Notes: a model not told the origin generated them from the sequence alone. A DNA stretch of 64,000 nucleotides from Thermocrinis jamiesonii (GCF_000702425.1 NZ_JNIE01000003.1:186650-250649); one strand, 5' to 3'. Numbered from the stretch's first letter, positions 45,516-54,048 are shown. Numbers and translations: made by a program.

Positions 45516-46300
45516 AACAGCCACATGTGATTCAAAGGCCCGTGGCCCTTTCCGATGCTAAGAGAGTGCTTTATAGCTCCTTGCACGTAATCCCGAGCCT
45601 TCTTTACCGCTTCTTTAAGCTCTAAACCTTTTGCTAAATAGCTTGCGATTGCAGAAGCTAAGGTGCAACCGGTGCCATGTGTGTTTTTTGTATTTATCCT
45701 TTCGTAAATTAAATACTCAAAGCCTGAACCGTCATAAAGAACATCCACCAGTCTATCCCCTTCCATATGACCGCCTTTAACAAGAACTGCCTTTGTCCCA
45801 AGAGAGTAGAGTGCTTTACATGCCTGCTCCATATCTTCTACGGTCTTTATCTTTATACCCGTAAGGGCTTCTGCTTCTGGTATGTTTGGGGTAATGATGG
45901 TGGCTAAAGGTATGAGAAGCTCTTTGAGAGCCAATTCGTCGGAACTTTTCAAAAGCGGATCGCCAGACTTTGCCCGCATAACTGGATCCACAACCAACTT
46001 TTGGATGTTAAAGTCCTTTATAGCCTTTGCTACTGCTTCCACTATTGCGCTATGAGAAAGCATACCTGTTTTTACCACATCCACACCTATGTCCTCTACC
46101 ACCACCTTTATCTGCGCATAGACAACCTCAGGTGGCAAATCCCACACCCCAAAAACTCCAACTGTGTTTTGAACGGTGATGGAAGTAATGGCGCTCATTC
46201 CAAAAACACCAAGGGCGGTAAAAGTCTTCAAATCTGCCTGAATACCTGCTCCACCTCCACTATCGGACCCTGCCACAGTTAAAACCTTAGGAATACACAT
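45500..46300 (-). CDS. thiD: Hydroxymethylpyrimidine (phosphate) kinase
   Basis: A 266-residue ribokinase-fold enzyme of thiamine synthesis. It opens VLTVAGSDSGGGAGIQADLK, and has DPVMRAKSGDPLL and the anion hole NTHGTGCTLASAIAS with its catalytic Asp region modified to the ThiD-type Cys. It phosphorylates HMP and HMP-P. The 46-base gap to the divergent M23 gene is too short for a TPP riboswitch. TATAAT lies 10 bases before the ATG. Confidence 0.95.
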   Translation of the reverse strand: MCIPKVLTVAGSDSGGGAGIQADLKTFTALGVFGMSAITSITVQNTVGVFGVWDLPPEVVYAQIKVVVEDIGVDVVKTGMLSHSAIVEAVAKAIKDFNIQKLVVDPVMRAKSGDPLLKSSDELALKELLIPLATIITPNIPEAEALTGIKIKTVEDMEQACKALYSLGTKAVLVKGGHMEGDRLVDVLYDGSGFEYLIYERINTKNTHGTGCTLASAIASYLAKGLELKEAVKKARDYVQGAIKHSLSIGKGHGPLNHMWLFYPSL

Positions 46301-46310
46301 GGGATATGGT

Positions 46311-46316
46311 ATTATA
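46311..46316 (-). promoter_or_regulatory. -10 element of thiD (TATAAT)
   Basis: A minus-strand TATAAT 10 bases before the thiD ATG at 46300; no Shine-Dalgarno site seen. Confidence 0.45.
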
Positions 46317-46346
46317 TAGTCTCAGATTACCTTAGGGGGGTAGAAA

Positions 46347-47187
46347 ATGAGGGAATATATAAGCATAATTTTAGTTCAACACGAGGGGGAGCCTCCCAAG
46401 ACTATTAGAATTCGCAAAGCTTACCTGAAAGCCCTTTTTATTCTCCTTGGCATGCTTCTTTTTTCGTCCTTAATGGCTTACATCTTTGGCTTATCCTTAC
46501 TTTTCGAGAAGCTTTATCTGGAAGCTCAAGTAAAGAAGCTTGAGGAAGAAAACAGGAAAATATCCCAGAAGAAACAAAAACTCGGTGAGGAAAAACGCCT
46601 ATTAGCCCAAAAGCTAAAATCTTTAGAAACCCGCCTGATAGAAATAGAGTCCTATCTATCCCAGAGAGGTATTACAAATATCAAAGTTTCTGGTGGATTG
46701 GGTGGACCAAGTTATCAAGGGTCATCCCACCTGGATATTTCACATATAGAGTTTCTTGAAAGTAGAGCTAAGCAGATACTTTCAGATATCAGAAGCATAC
46801 CCTTAGGCTATCCTGTTTATGGAAGAATAACATCAACCTTAGGCTGGAGAAAGAATCCTTTTGGAAAAGGGTACGAGTTTCACACTGGCATTGACATAGA
46901 AGCTCCTATGGGTGCAAAAGGTTAGGGCGACCGCAGACGGTGTAGTGGATTTTGTAGGATGGTATGGGGAATACGGAAATACAGTTATACTAAAACATTC
47001 TTCGGGCTATACCACCCTGTATGCCCATTTATCAAAGATTGAGGTAAAGCCAGGTCAAGAGGTTAAAGCTGGTCAGGTTTTGGGAAGGGTTGGCTCTACA
47101 GGCAGAAGCACAGGACCCCATCTTCATTACAAGGTTAGGCTAAACGGAAAGCATTTGAACCCTTCAAGTTTTCTGGTTTTAAAATAG
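46347..47187 (+). pseudogene. M23 family murein endopeptidase, split by a +1 frameshift
   Basis: Frame one (46347-46925) holds a membrane anchor at ~28-52, a coiled coil and the first zinc ligands in EFHTGIDIEAPMGA, then meets TAG. Frame two resumes at 46915 and holds the rest (DGVVDFVGWYGEYGNTV, TTLYAHLSK, GPHLHYKVRLNG). The HxxxD and HxH ligands lie in different frames, so neither piece can be an active enzyme. The change point is GCAAAAGG: one A fewer would restore about 280 residues. This could be a sequencing error in the A-run, a real mutation, or a +1 recoding site. The bactofilin gene follows, as expected for an intact cell-shape module. Confidence 0.85.
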
Positions 47188-47204
47188 TTGGAAGGTAGTT
47201 TGAA

Positions 47205-47576
47205 ATGTTTGGCGGTAAAAAAAAGGAACCGAGTGTAAGTCAGGAAATTAAAACTCTGATAAGTGCAGGAACGATTTTTGAAGGCAACATTACAGTCCCA
47301 GAGGGGATTACACGAATAGACGGGAAAGTTGTGGGAAATATTAACGGCAATGGCTGTGTCATAATAGGGGAAAGCGGAAGTGTGAAGGGAGATATAAGCG
47401 TGGATAGTTTAATCGCATACGGAGAGATTTCGGGAAATATAAAGGCAAGAAGTGTAGAGCTCAAGAATGGTTCTAAGGTTTTGGGTAACCTTGAAGTTTC
47501 CGAGCTTTATGTGGAGAAGGGAGCGATCTACAATGGCGAGTGCAGAATGGTAGAAGGTTTTAAGGAAAACCCTTAG
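47205..47576 (+). CDS. Bactofilin
   Basis: A 123-residue beta-helix cytoskeletal protein with the DUF583 core: SAGTIFEGNITVPEGITRID, GKVVGNINGNGCVIIGES, SVKGDISVDSLIAYGEISGN. A short basic N-terminus and acidic tail flank it. Bactofilins polymerise without nucleotides and often work with M23 peptidases on cell shape; here the M23 gene lies 17 bases upstream. GGAAGG precedes the ATG; four-base convergent overlap with sbtB. Confidence 0.93.
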   Translation: MFGGKKKEPSVSQEIKTLISAGTIFEGNITVPEGITRIDGKVVGNINGNGCVIIGESGSVKGDISVDSLIAYGEISGNIKARSVELKNGSKVLGNLEVSELYVEKGAIYNGECRMVEGFKENP

Positions 47577-47866
47577 TGTTTTACATAAAGCACATCTGAA
47601 ATTAAGCACACTCCACCGTATTTTTTCAGATAAGGGACAATGTCTTTGGCTATCTCTTCCGCTATTTTCTCTTCGCAAACAGTAAAGATATAGCTGTTTT
47701 TAAAAGTATCTGTGATCTCATCCCCCCTCATCAATCCTCTTTCACCAAGCCCAAGGGCATCCTCTATAACCGTGTAACCTTTCACACCTTTACTTTCCAA
47801 AAATTCCAAAATTCTCTTCAGGTAAGGCTTGTTTACCACAATCTCTACTTTCTTTTGTGCAATCAT
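47573..47866 (-). CDS. sbtB: PII-like signal protein, SbtB type
   Basis: A 97-residue ferredoxin-like fold protein with the PII pattern: KVEIVVNKPYLKRILEFLES, GYTVIEDALGLGERGLMRGDE, and a final YGGVCLISDVLYVKH. The loop GERG-RGDE stands where PII proteins bind nucleotides. Its start is 3 bases after the sbtA stop, with GGGGGTAAGG before the ATG. The C-terminal CxPxxxC redox loop of cyanobacterial SbtB is absent. It probably gates SbtA in response to adenine nucleotides. Confidence 0.88.
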   Translation of the reverse strand: MIAQKKVEIVVNKPYLKRILEFLESKGVKGYTVIEDALGLGERGLMRGDEITDTFKNSYIFTVCEEKIAEEIAKDIVPYLKKYGGVCLISDVLYVKH

Positions 47867-47869
47867 ACC

Positions 47870-48844
47870 TTACCCCCATATAAGGCTAATCAATTGATAG
47901 TATAAAGGAATACCTATGGTAATGTTAAAGGGGAAAGTTAAGGCTAAGCTCATGGTAACATAAAAACTTGGGTTTGCTTCTGGAAGAGAAAGTCTCATTG
48001 CTGCGGGCACCGCTATATAGGATGCACTTGCACATAGCAAAGAAAACATAAAGGCATCTCCTTTAGAAAACCCTAAAAGCTTTGCCAGTAATATCGCAAC
48101 TGCTGCGTTGAAAATAGGAAAAAGAATACCAAAGGCTACTAAAAATCTACCTACTTTCTTTATCGTGCCCATCTGCCTTGCGGCTACTATCCCCATGTCA
48201 AGCAGAAAGAAAGCTAACATAGGTTTAAAAAGGTTTCCAAAAAAGGGTTCCATACTTTTCCAACCCTTTTCTCCTACAAGAATGCCCACAAAAAAGGAGC
48301 CCATAAGCAAGAAAACTGAACCATTAAAGAATGCTTCTTTGAATATTTCCTTCCAGTTTGCCCTTTCTTCGCCATTTTGATTTTTAGCAAGCAAAGAAAC
48401 AAGCAATAAACCCACTATTATGGCTGGTGACTCCATAAGAGCCATTGCCGCCACCATGTATCCACCATAACTTTCTCCCAAAGAGTTAAGAAAGGCTCCA
48501 CCTGTTATAAAGGTAACCGCACTTATAGAGCCATAGGTAGCCGCTATCGCAGCGGCATTATACACATCAAGCTTTAACCTAAGTATGAAAAAGCCGTATA
48601 TTGGAACCGCCACTGCCATAAACACGGCAGAAAGTAGAACCAATAAAACATAAAGACTTAGACTGCTTTGGGCTATCTTATAACCACCCTGCAAACCTAT
48701 GGATATTAAAAGGAAGAGAGAGAAGAACTTAGGTAAAGGTTGTGGAATATCAAGGTCAGACTTTACAAAAACCGCAAGCATACCCAAAAAGAAAAACAGT
48801 ATGGGAGGGTTGAGTATGTTCTGAAGCACAAGCTCTAAGCTCAT
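47870..48844 (-). CDS. sbtA: Sodium-dependent bicarbonate transporter SbtA
   Basis: A 324-residue membrane protein with about ten hydrophobic segments in two inverted halves. Conserved SbtA stretches are ILNPPILFFFLGMLAVFVKS, ATYGSISAVTFITGG, ALMESPAIIVGLLLV and LLCASASYIAVPAAMRLSLP. It imports bicarbonate with sodium. In an organism that fixes CO2 by the reductive TCA cycle this feeds the carboxylases encoded upstream in the same operon. Confidence 0.93.
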   Translation of the reverse strand: MSLELVLQNILNPPILFFFLGMLAVFVKSDLDIPQPLPKFFSLFLLISIGLQGGYKIAQSSLSLYVLLVLLSAVFMAVAVPIYGFFILRLKLDVYNAAAIAATYGSISAVTFITGGAFLNSLGESYGGYMVAAMALMESPAIIVGLLLVSLLAKNQNGEERANWKEIFKEAFFNGSVFLLMGSFFVGILVGEKGWKSMEPFFGNLFKPMLAFFLLDMGIVAARQMGTIKKVGRFLVAFGILFPIFNAAVAILLAKLLGFSKGDAFMFSLLCASASYIAVPAAMRLSLPEANPSFYVTMSLALTFPFNITIGIPLYYQLISLIWG

Positions 48845-48848
48845 GATC

Positions 48849-49763
48849 CTACAACTTCATACGAATGGGTGCGGGAGTTTTTGATATGAATACTAAAAAA
48901 CTTTTACCTTTGTAATTGGGAAGCTCATTTCCAAAGTCAAAGTATCCAAAGCTGTAATTTACAAGCACAGGATAGGGTGCGTGCTTTATCCTAATTATTC
49001 CCTTTGCCCTTACAACTTCCTCAGGTAGCTCTTTGAACATCCTTTGTAGTTCTTCGTATTCAATAGGCTCTTCGTAGTATTGCACGCTTTGGTAGTATGA
49101 ATGGTGGTGATGATCACCTTGTGAAATTTCAAGTAGATCGTTCAAAGAGTAGGATCCTGCGAAAAATTCCTCCGGAAGTATGCCATAAGCGGTCTTATAA
49201 ATGCTAAGCCTACTGTAAACTTTCTCTCCGGTAAAAGTATTTCTTAGTGCGTAAGTTTCCCAAATACTTCTAACTTCTTCTTCCAAATTTTGAAGCTCTT
49301 CCTGAGAAACAAGATCCACTTTGTTTATAACCACCACGTTGGATCCACCGATCTGATAAAGGGCTGTATGGTCCTGTTTGTATTTGTGAAAGTTTTTAGC
49401 GTCTATTACGCAGATTATGGCTTCCAAAGAGCATCCTAAGCTTTTGAGACTGAAGGCTACAGGAAAGGGCTCAGCGGATCCAGAAGTTTCCACCAAAATA
49501 ACCTCCGGGCTATACTTTTCCCTTATTTCCGATAAAGCTTTTTCAAACTCTGCATGCAAAGTACAGCATATACACCCTTCCGGCAGTTCTACCACGCTTG
49601 AATATACATTTTCAAGCACTTTGCCATCTACGCCAACTTCTCCAAACTCATTTACTATAACCGCTACCTTTTTATCTTTGAAATGCTTCCTTGCGGAGTT
49701 TAAAAGCAGTGTGGTTTTTCCACTTCCCAAAAAACCTGTTATTACAAAGGCGGGGATCATCAT
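48849..49763 (-). CDS. COG0523 (CobW/ZNG1) GTPase metallochaperone
   Basis: A 304-residue G3E GTPase. Walker A is GFLGSGKTTLLL, followed by the metal motif ELPEGCICC, VILVETSGSAEP and the NKVD base-recognition motif. A His-rich patch GDHHHHSYY near residue 210 may bind metal. Family members deliver zinc, cobalt or other metals to enzymes. Lying in an inorganic-carbon operon, it may supply a carbonic anhydrase or another enzyme. ATG overlaps the stop of the upstream gene. Confidence 0.9.
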   Translation of the reverse strand: MMIPAFVITGFLGSGKTTLLLNSARKHFKDKKVAVIVNEFGEVGVDGKVLENVYSSVVELPEGCICCTLHAEFEKALSEIREKYSPEVILVETSGSAEPFPVAFSLKSLGCSLEAIICVIDAKNFHKYKQDHTALYQIGGSNVVVINKVDLVSQEELQNLEEEVRSIWETYALRNTFTGEKVYSRLSIYKTAYGILPEEFFAGSYSLNDLLEISQGDHHHHSYYQSVQYYEEPIEYEELQRMFKELPEEVVRAKGIIRIKHAPYPVLVNYSFGYFDFGNELPNYKGKSFLVFISKTPAPIRMKL

Positions 49764-50041
49764 TCTCCACCGTATTCTACCGAGTCTATCTCCTCCAAAA
49801 ATTGCTCAATCTGAAAGGTTACGAAGTTGGCAAGGTCCTTTACGTCTTTTTCCCAGTATTCCTTGTCTATGTCTATTCTCTTTTCATGCACGCTGTGCTC
49901 TTCAACTACGTATCTAACGATTAGGTAAGGAATCCCACAGGATTCATCAAAGCACACTTCCAGATCCACATCAGGATTTGCCATGTTTTTTTCCACTTCC
50001 TCAGCCAACTGTTCAAACTTTTTCTTCAACTGCTCTTCCAT
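49760..50041 (-). CDS. Hypothetical protein of the carbon operon
   Basis: A 93-residue acidic protein starting with a helix (EEQLKKKFEQLAEEVEKNM), then a beta segment with two Cys (VCFDESCGIPYLIVRYVV). No family recognised. It starts 3 bases after the ferredoxin stop, with GGGAG before the ATG, and overlaps the next gene (ATGA). The CFDESC pair could bind metal, which would suit its neighbour, a COG0523 chaperone; this is a guess. Confidence 0.7.
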   Translation of the reverse strand: MEEQLKKKFEQLAEEVEKNMANPDVDLEVCFDESCGIPYLIVRYVVEEHSVHEKRIDIDKEYWEKDVKDLANFVTFQIEQFLEEIDSVEYGGE

Positions 50042-50044
50042 GCT

Positions 50045-50269
50045 TTAGTCTCCCGAAGTCATCATAACCATCCGTATGCAGTTTCTCTTTAGAAGGTCAG
50101 AACACACATAAACGCATATGGCACAACCTTTACATCTTGAAGTATTTACCCAAGCGGTGTGCTTAGAACTTTCATACATAAGAGTGTTTGGCTCGGGACA
50201 AAAGAGCACACACTGCTTGCAGTTATACTTTGCACATTCAGCCTCATTTACCTCCGCCACGTAATACAT
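50045..50269 (-). CDS. 2-oxoacid:ferredoxin oxidoreductase delta subunit (ferredoxin-type)
   Basis: A 74-residue iron-sulfur subunit. Eight or more cysteines are arranged as CAKYNCKQCVLFCPEP and CKGCAICVYVCSDLL, enough for two [4Fe-4S] clusters, plus a further Cys near the end. This is the delta subunit of Por/For-type enzymes. It is the fifth gene of the operon, 24 bases after the gamma subunit. Confidence 0.9.
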   Translation of the reverse strand: MYYVAEVNEAECAKYNCKQCVLFCPEPNTLMYESSKHTAWVNTSRCKGCAICVYVCSDLLKRNCIRMVMMTSGD

Positions 50270-50293
50270 ACCTCAACCTACCTCCAATGGATG

Positions 50294-50977
50294 TTATCGT
50301 GTGTAAGCTTCTTCCTCTACCCATCCCTTTTCCTCCGCAATCTTAAACGCCTCTTTTATGACCTGCATATTCTTTTCAAGCAGTTCCATTTTCTTCTTAA
50401 ACTTCTTTTCTATTGCACTGTCAAGGGCTGTGGTTCCTCCAGAGGCAACAAAGGTATTGCCCAAAAATCTTTCCCTAACCGCCTGCTCTATATGTTCAAA
50501 ACCTACAAGCCTTGTTATTCCAAAGAACAGCCCTACCATAGCCATGTTAGTAGCAAGTTCTGTGCCCGCTATGTCTAGGGCTAACTTTGTTGCGGGAAAC
50601 ATATAAACCTTAGTGTTGAGCTCTTCAAGAATTTTCCAATCCTCTTCAGGTATTATATCCACGTCTGTATTTATTATAACAGTTCCGTTTTCCTTAAGTC
50701 CAGAGTAAAAGGGCATGGTGTAGGACTTTCCGTGTGTTATAACCTGAGGATGGTAGATCATTATCACGTTTGGATAGACCACCTCTCCCACTTCGTAGAT
50801 GGGCTGATCTGAAACCCTTACGTAAGCTTCCACCGGAGCCATTCTCTTTTCAGAGCCAAAGAAGGGAACCAATGTAGCATACTTTCCTGCCGCAGACATA
50901 GCATTTCCAATAATATGGGCGGAGGTGACGACCCCCTGCCCACCAACACCTGCTATGCGTATGTTATACCTTTTCAT
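50294..50977 (-). CDS. 2-oxoacid:ferredoxin oxidoreductase gamma subunit (Por/For type)
   Basis: 227 residues. It opens NIRIAGVGGQGVVTSAHIIG, the gamma-subunit signature, then YATLVPFFGSEKRMAPVEA. The last ~50 residues are a helical extension. The subunit helps to bind coenzyme A. Four-base overlap with the beta subunit. Confidence 0.93.
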   Translation of the reverse strand: MKRYNIRIAGVGGQGVVTSAHIIGNAMSAAGKYATLVPFFGSEKRMAPVEAYVRVSDQPIYEVGEVVYPNVIMIYHPQVITHGKSYTMPFYSGLKENGTVIINTDVDIIPEEDWKILEELNTKVYMFPATKLALDIAGTELATNMAMVGLFFGITRLVGFEHIEQAVRERFLGNTFVASGGTTALDSAIEKKFKKKMELLEKNMQVIKEAFKIAEEKGWVEEEAYTR

Positions 50978-51840
50978 GCCTTTACCTCCTCAGGCTTCCT
51001 TTCTATCTCCTCAAAGAATTCTCTGACTTCGTCGGTCATCCACTCGTAAAAGGCAAAGTCCTGCTTTTCTCTTTTCCTTGCATCTTCAAGAACTTTTTCT
51101 GTGGGTATGGAATACTCTATGTTGCAAGAAGTGTATGCGTGTATGAAGGTTGGACCAAAGTGCCTTGCGGCAAGAATAGCTCTTCTTACTGTCTTTGCAA
51201 TCCTTTTGGGGTTTGTGGGAGCAAGCTTTGCTACATAGACACAACCTGCTACCTTTGCTAGCTCCACCGCATTTATTTTATCAAACTGTTTACCTTTTGG
51301 CGCCATCTTAAGTTGAACACCCTTTGGAGACATTCCACTCTCTTGACCTCCGGTGTTTCCATAAACTTCATTGTCCACCATTATGGTTGTGAATTTTTCT
51401 TTTCTGAACCAAGAGTGCATGGTCATACCAAAACCTATGTCTATAAGACCACCGTCTCCTGCTATAACCACCACGTCTTTGTGTTTGTCTGGGAACCTGA
51501 TGGTAAGCGCTCTTTTAAGACCAGAAGCTACTGCGTTTGTGTCTCCGTAGTTTCCATAAATGAAAGGAACTGCTGCCTGAGAAAGGGCGAGCCTTGCACA
51601 CCCTGCTGTGCCTATAACTATGGTATCCTCTGGATTGGGCAAGGCTGCATAAAAGACCCTTATGAAGTAAGCCATGAAGCATCCAGCACACATTGGATGC
51701 TCTTCTAAAAGCTCTTTGAACTGTCCAAGCTGTTGCACATCTATTTGCTTGCCAAACTGCCCATATTTGACTAAATCCACATAGTCTTTGGGCATGTATC
51801 TCTCAAAGCCTGGAGAGATCCTTACGTATTCCAAACCCAT
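50974..51840 (-). CDS. 2-oxoacid:ferredoxin oxidoreductase beta subunit (Por/For type)
   Basis: 288 residues. Thiamine diphosphate binding is visible as GDGGLIDIGFG followed by DNEVYGNTGGQ. MCAGCFMAYF provides cluster-binding Cys residues near residue 50. With the alpha subunit it forms the active site that makes pyruvate or 2-oxoglutarate from an acyl-CoA, CO2 and reduced ferredoxin in the reductive TCA cycle. Substrate choice cannot be fixed from sequence reading. Confidence 0.94.
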   Translation of the reverse strand: MGLEYVRISPGFERYMPKDYVDLVKYGQFGKQIDVQQLGQFKELLEEHPMCAGCFMAYFIRVFYAALPNPEDTIVIGTAGCARLALSQAAVPFIYGNYGDTNAVASGLKRALTIRFPDKHKDVVVIAGDGGLIDIGFGMTMHSWFRKEKFTTIMVDNEVYGNTGGQESGMSPKGVQLKMAPKGKQFDKINAVELAKVAGCVYVAKLAPTNPKRIAKTVRRAILAARHFGPTFIHAYTSCNIEYSIPTEKVLEDARKREKQDFAFYEWMTDEVREFFEEIERKPEEVKA

Positions 51841-51863
51841 GATAATACCTCCTTTTTAGTTTT

Positions 51864-53033
51864 TTAGACTACTACTTTCTTTTCCTTCTTTATGCCAAAG
51901 GCGGAATATACCTTTTCCATGATAAGTTCCACTGGCAAGGTCATACCGCCGTAAACCCTTGGACCACCTATAACCTTATCGTTGTCTGGAATGGTAGCCT
52001 TAATTTCTTTGGCTAACCATCCTACTATGTTGTGCTCTGGAACTATTACAGCCTTTGCCTTTTTAAGTACTTCCCTTATCTCCTTTTCTGGGAACGGTCT
52101 TATGGATTTTACTTTAACAAGGCCAACATTTAGGCCTTCCATCTGCGAATACCTTACCGCTTCCCTTCCCTGCGCCGCTGCACAGCCAGAGGCTACTATA
52201 AACACCTCCGCATCAGGATTTACCACCTCTATTGGACCACCTAGATACTTGTATATGTATTTCATAGCCCTTATGTTTGAAGCCCAAACTTCCTGTTGCC
52301 ACACCGCGTGTATTAGATAGCTCATAAAGTTAGACTTCTGAACTGGCGCATCCCTTTGGATCCTTGCGGGAGGTATTTCGCAGTCGGTGGGTGGAACTGG
52401 TGCCTTATATGGGTCCCTTGGGGGTAACTTCATATCTTCTGGGGTCATATTCACGTAACCCTTTGCGTGAGTAACGAAAAATCCTTCGGTGCAAACTGCT
52501 ACCGGTATATAAACATCCACCTTTTCGGATATTACAAAACCCGCCAAAGTAAAGTCAAAAACATCCTGCTGATTTTCTGCATGCAGAACTATCATCCCAC
52601 AGTTCAAAAGGTAAGAGATCTCTATGTTGTCAGGCTGTATGGAAAGGGGAGCATTTACTACTCTTGTTAGCACACCAAGCACCGCAGGTATTCTGTGCCC
52701 TGGCCAAGAAGCAATTGCTTCAAGACCTCTTAAAAGACCAGGTCCTGAGGTAGCAGAAAAAGCCCTTGCACCACCTCTTACCGCACCCGCTATGGCAGAC
52801 ATAGCACCATATTCCTCTTCTGCCCTGTAGTAATCCCTAAGATAGCCCTGAGCCCAAAGATCTCCTACAAGGTGCATAACCTCAGATTGGGGAGTGATAG
52901 GATAGGCTATGGCAATATCTACGTTGGCACGCTTGACTGCCTCTGCCATAGCTTGGGCACCTGTTATAAACTTGCGCTCCCTTGGAGCTTCTAAAAGAAG
53001 ATAATCTGCATCTACAACTCTCTGCTCTGGCAT
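51864..53033 (-). CDS. 2-oxoacid:ferredoxin oxidoreductase alpha subunit (Por/For type)
   Basis: 389 residues with the alpha-subunit landmarks: FITGAQAMAEAVKRANVDIA, IAYPITPQSEVMHLVGDL, the EEEYGAMSAIAGAVRGGARA helix and FSATSGPGLL. The C-terminal part (IVASGCAAAQGREAV, VKVKSIRPFPEKEI) is the transketolase-like domain. Size and partner genes resemble the five-subunit pyruvate and 2-oxoglutarate enzymes described in Hydrogenobacter thermophilus. Confidence 0.94.
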   Translation of the reverse strand: MPEQRVVDADYLLLEAPRERKFITGAQAMAEAVKRANVDIAIAYPITPQSEVMHLVGDLWAQGYLRDYYRAEEEYGAMSAIAGAVRGGARAFSATSGPGLLRGLEAIASWPGHRIPAVLGVLTRVVNAPLSIQPDNIEISYLLNCGMIVLHAENQQDVFDFTLAGFVISEKVDVYIPVAVCTEGFFVTHAKGYVNMTPEDMKLPPRDPYKAPVPPTDCEIPPARIQRDAPVQKSNFMSYLIHAVWQQEVWASNIRAMKYIYKYLGGPIEVVNPDAEVFIVASGCAAAQGREAVRYSQMEGLNVGLVKVKSIRPFPEKEIREVLKKAKAVIVPEHNIVGWLAKEIKATIPDNDKVIGGPRVYGGMTLPVELIMEKVYSAFGIKKEKKVVV

Positions 53034-53049
53034 GGTTTTACCTCCAAGT

Positions 53050-53757
53050 TTATTCGCTTTCTTCTACAGTCTCGCCTTTTTTAGGCATAAGAAGGTATAA
53101 GTATTCTCCGTAATCTAGTGCAGAAAGGGTTTCGTATTTTTCAGGTGGAAGGGATGGATTTTCTGGAGGAAGCTTGGGTTCCCACTCTATACCAAGCTCC
53201 TTTCTTACTTGCACAAGCACATCCTTGAACTTCCTTATTTCGTCTGCATGCACATCCCTTAGAGAGACCATTGCGTCTTCGTGTCCCATCTCTGCACACA
53301 AGGCTATAGTAAAGCAATTTGTTCCTGCTCTTATCATCCTAAGAGAAAGGTTTGCATAATGACAATGAACCCCTACGAATATACAGACTTCTATCTTATT
53401 GTGAAGTATGGTAAGGTTTGGATGATTTGGATTTATTTCCGCCTCTGGGTCTATCTTTGGATACTTTGGTCTGTAGTCTGGCATAGGAATAATTCTGCAA
53501 TTGGGAATTTCCATAGCAAGTTCCAACACAGCCTTAGCCTTCTCCATAGCTGATGCGTTCCAACCCCACAAAACCAAAGGTCCCGGGAATATGGTAGGGT
53601 TTCTGCGTGTAAGCAAAGCCTTTGCCGCTTCCCTCATAGCGACTTCTTCGTCCACTATTTCACCATAAAGCAAAGCTTTACCTGGCGGAGGTAGTTCCAC
53701 TCCTTCAAAAGCAGCTGGGGTAGGCATATAACCGACAGGTCCAGGTAGCACTCGCAT
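53050..53757 (-). CDS. 2-oxoacid:ferredoxin oxidoreductase epsilon subunit, CODH-epsilon-like
   Basis: 235 residues. The central part (NPTIFPGPLVLWGWNASAME, then VCIFVGVHCHYANLSLRMI) resembles the epsilon (CdhB-type) subunit fold of CO dehydrogenase/acetyl-CoA synthase complexes. It is the extra subunit of the five-subunit Por/For enzymes of Aquificaceae. It is the first gene of the nine-gene operon, with TAAGGAGG before its ATG. Confidence 0.8.
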   Translation of the reverse strand: MRVLPGPVGYMPTPAAFEGVELPPPGKALLYGEIVDEEVAMREAAKALLTRRNPTIFPGPLVLWGWNASAMEKAKAVLELAMEIPNCRIIPMPDYRPKYPKIDPEAEINPNHPNLTILHNKIEVCIFVGVHCHYANLSLRMIRAGTNCFTIALCAEMGHEDAMVSLRDVHADEIRKFKDVLVQVRKELGIEWEPKLPPENPSLPPEKYETLSALDYGEYLYLLMPKKGETVEESE

Positions 53758-53784
53758 ACTTTACCTCCTTATTTCTTGCATTAT

Positions 53785-53845
53785 CAAAAAATTAGCATAT
53801 GCTTAATAAGTGTCAAGCGTAAATTATATGATATTTATCATAGTT
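53785..53845 (-). promoter_or_regulatory. Promoter/operator region of the carbon operon
   Basis: On the minus strand TTGACA is followed after 16 bases by TAATTT. Two palindromes lie around it: ATGATA-AA-TATCAT upstream and AGCATATGCT in the spacer. They are candidate operator sites for an unknown regulator, since the operon head is the logical control point. Confidence 0.45.
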
Positions 53846-53859
53846 TTTTGTAAAGGCTA

Positions 53860-54048
53860 TTATTCCCCTTGTTCCTTTTCTCCCAGCTCTCTCATCCTCT
53901 TTCTTCTCATTTCTTCATACTTAGGCTCTATCTTCTTGTAGAGAAAGTTTGAGAGAGCAACTATGATCAAAAGAAGGGGAATGCTAATTATTATCAAGAC
54001 GATCAGGAGTTTAACTATAAACACAACCCAAGCGATAAGGCTATCCAT
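53860..54048 (-). CDS. Small single-span membrane protein
   Basis: 62 residues: a long hydrophobic stretch at ~5-35 followed by a charged tail (YKKIEPKYEEMRRKRM). It overlaps the 3' end of the leuS subunit gene by eight bases, so it is co-transcribed with it. No family recognised. Confidence 0.6.
   Translation of the reverse strand: MDSLIAWVVFIVKLLIVLIIISIPLLLIIVALSNFLYKKIEPKYEEMRRKRMRELGEKEQGE

Noticed and set aside
46301-46346. TPP riboswitch before thiD
   Set aside because: Only 46 bases separate thiD from its divergent neighbour and TATAAT lies 10 bases before the start, leaving no room for the aptamer.
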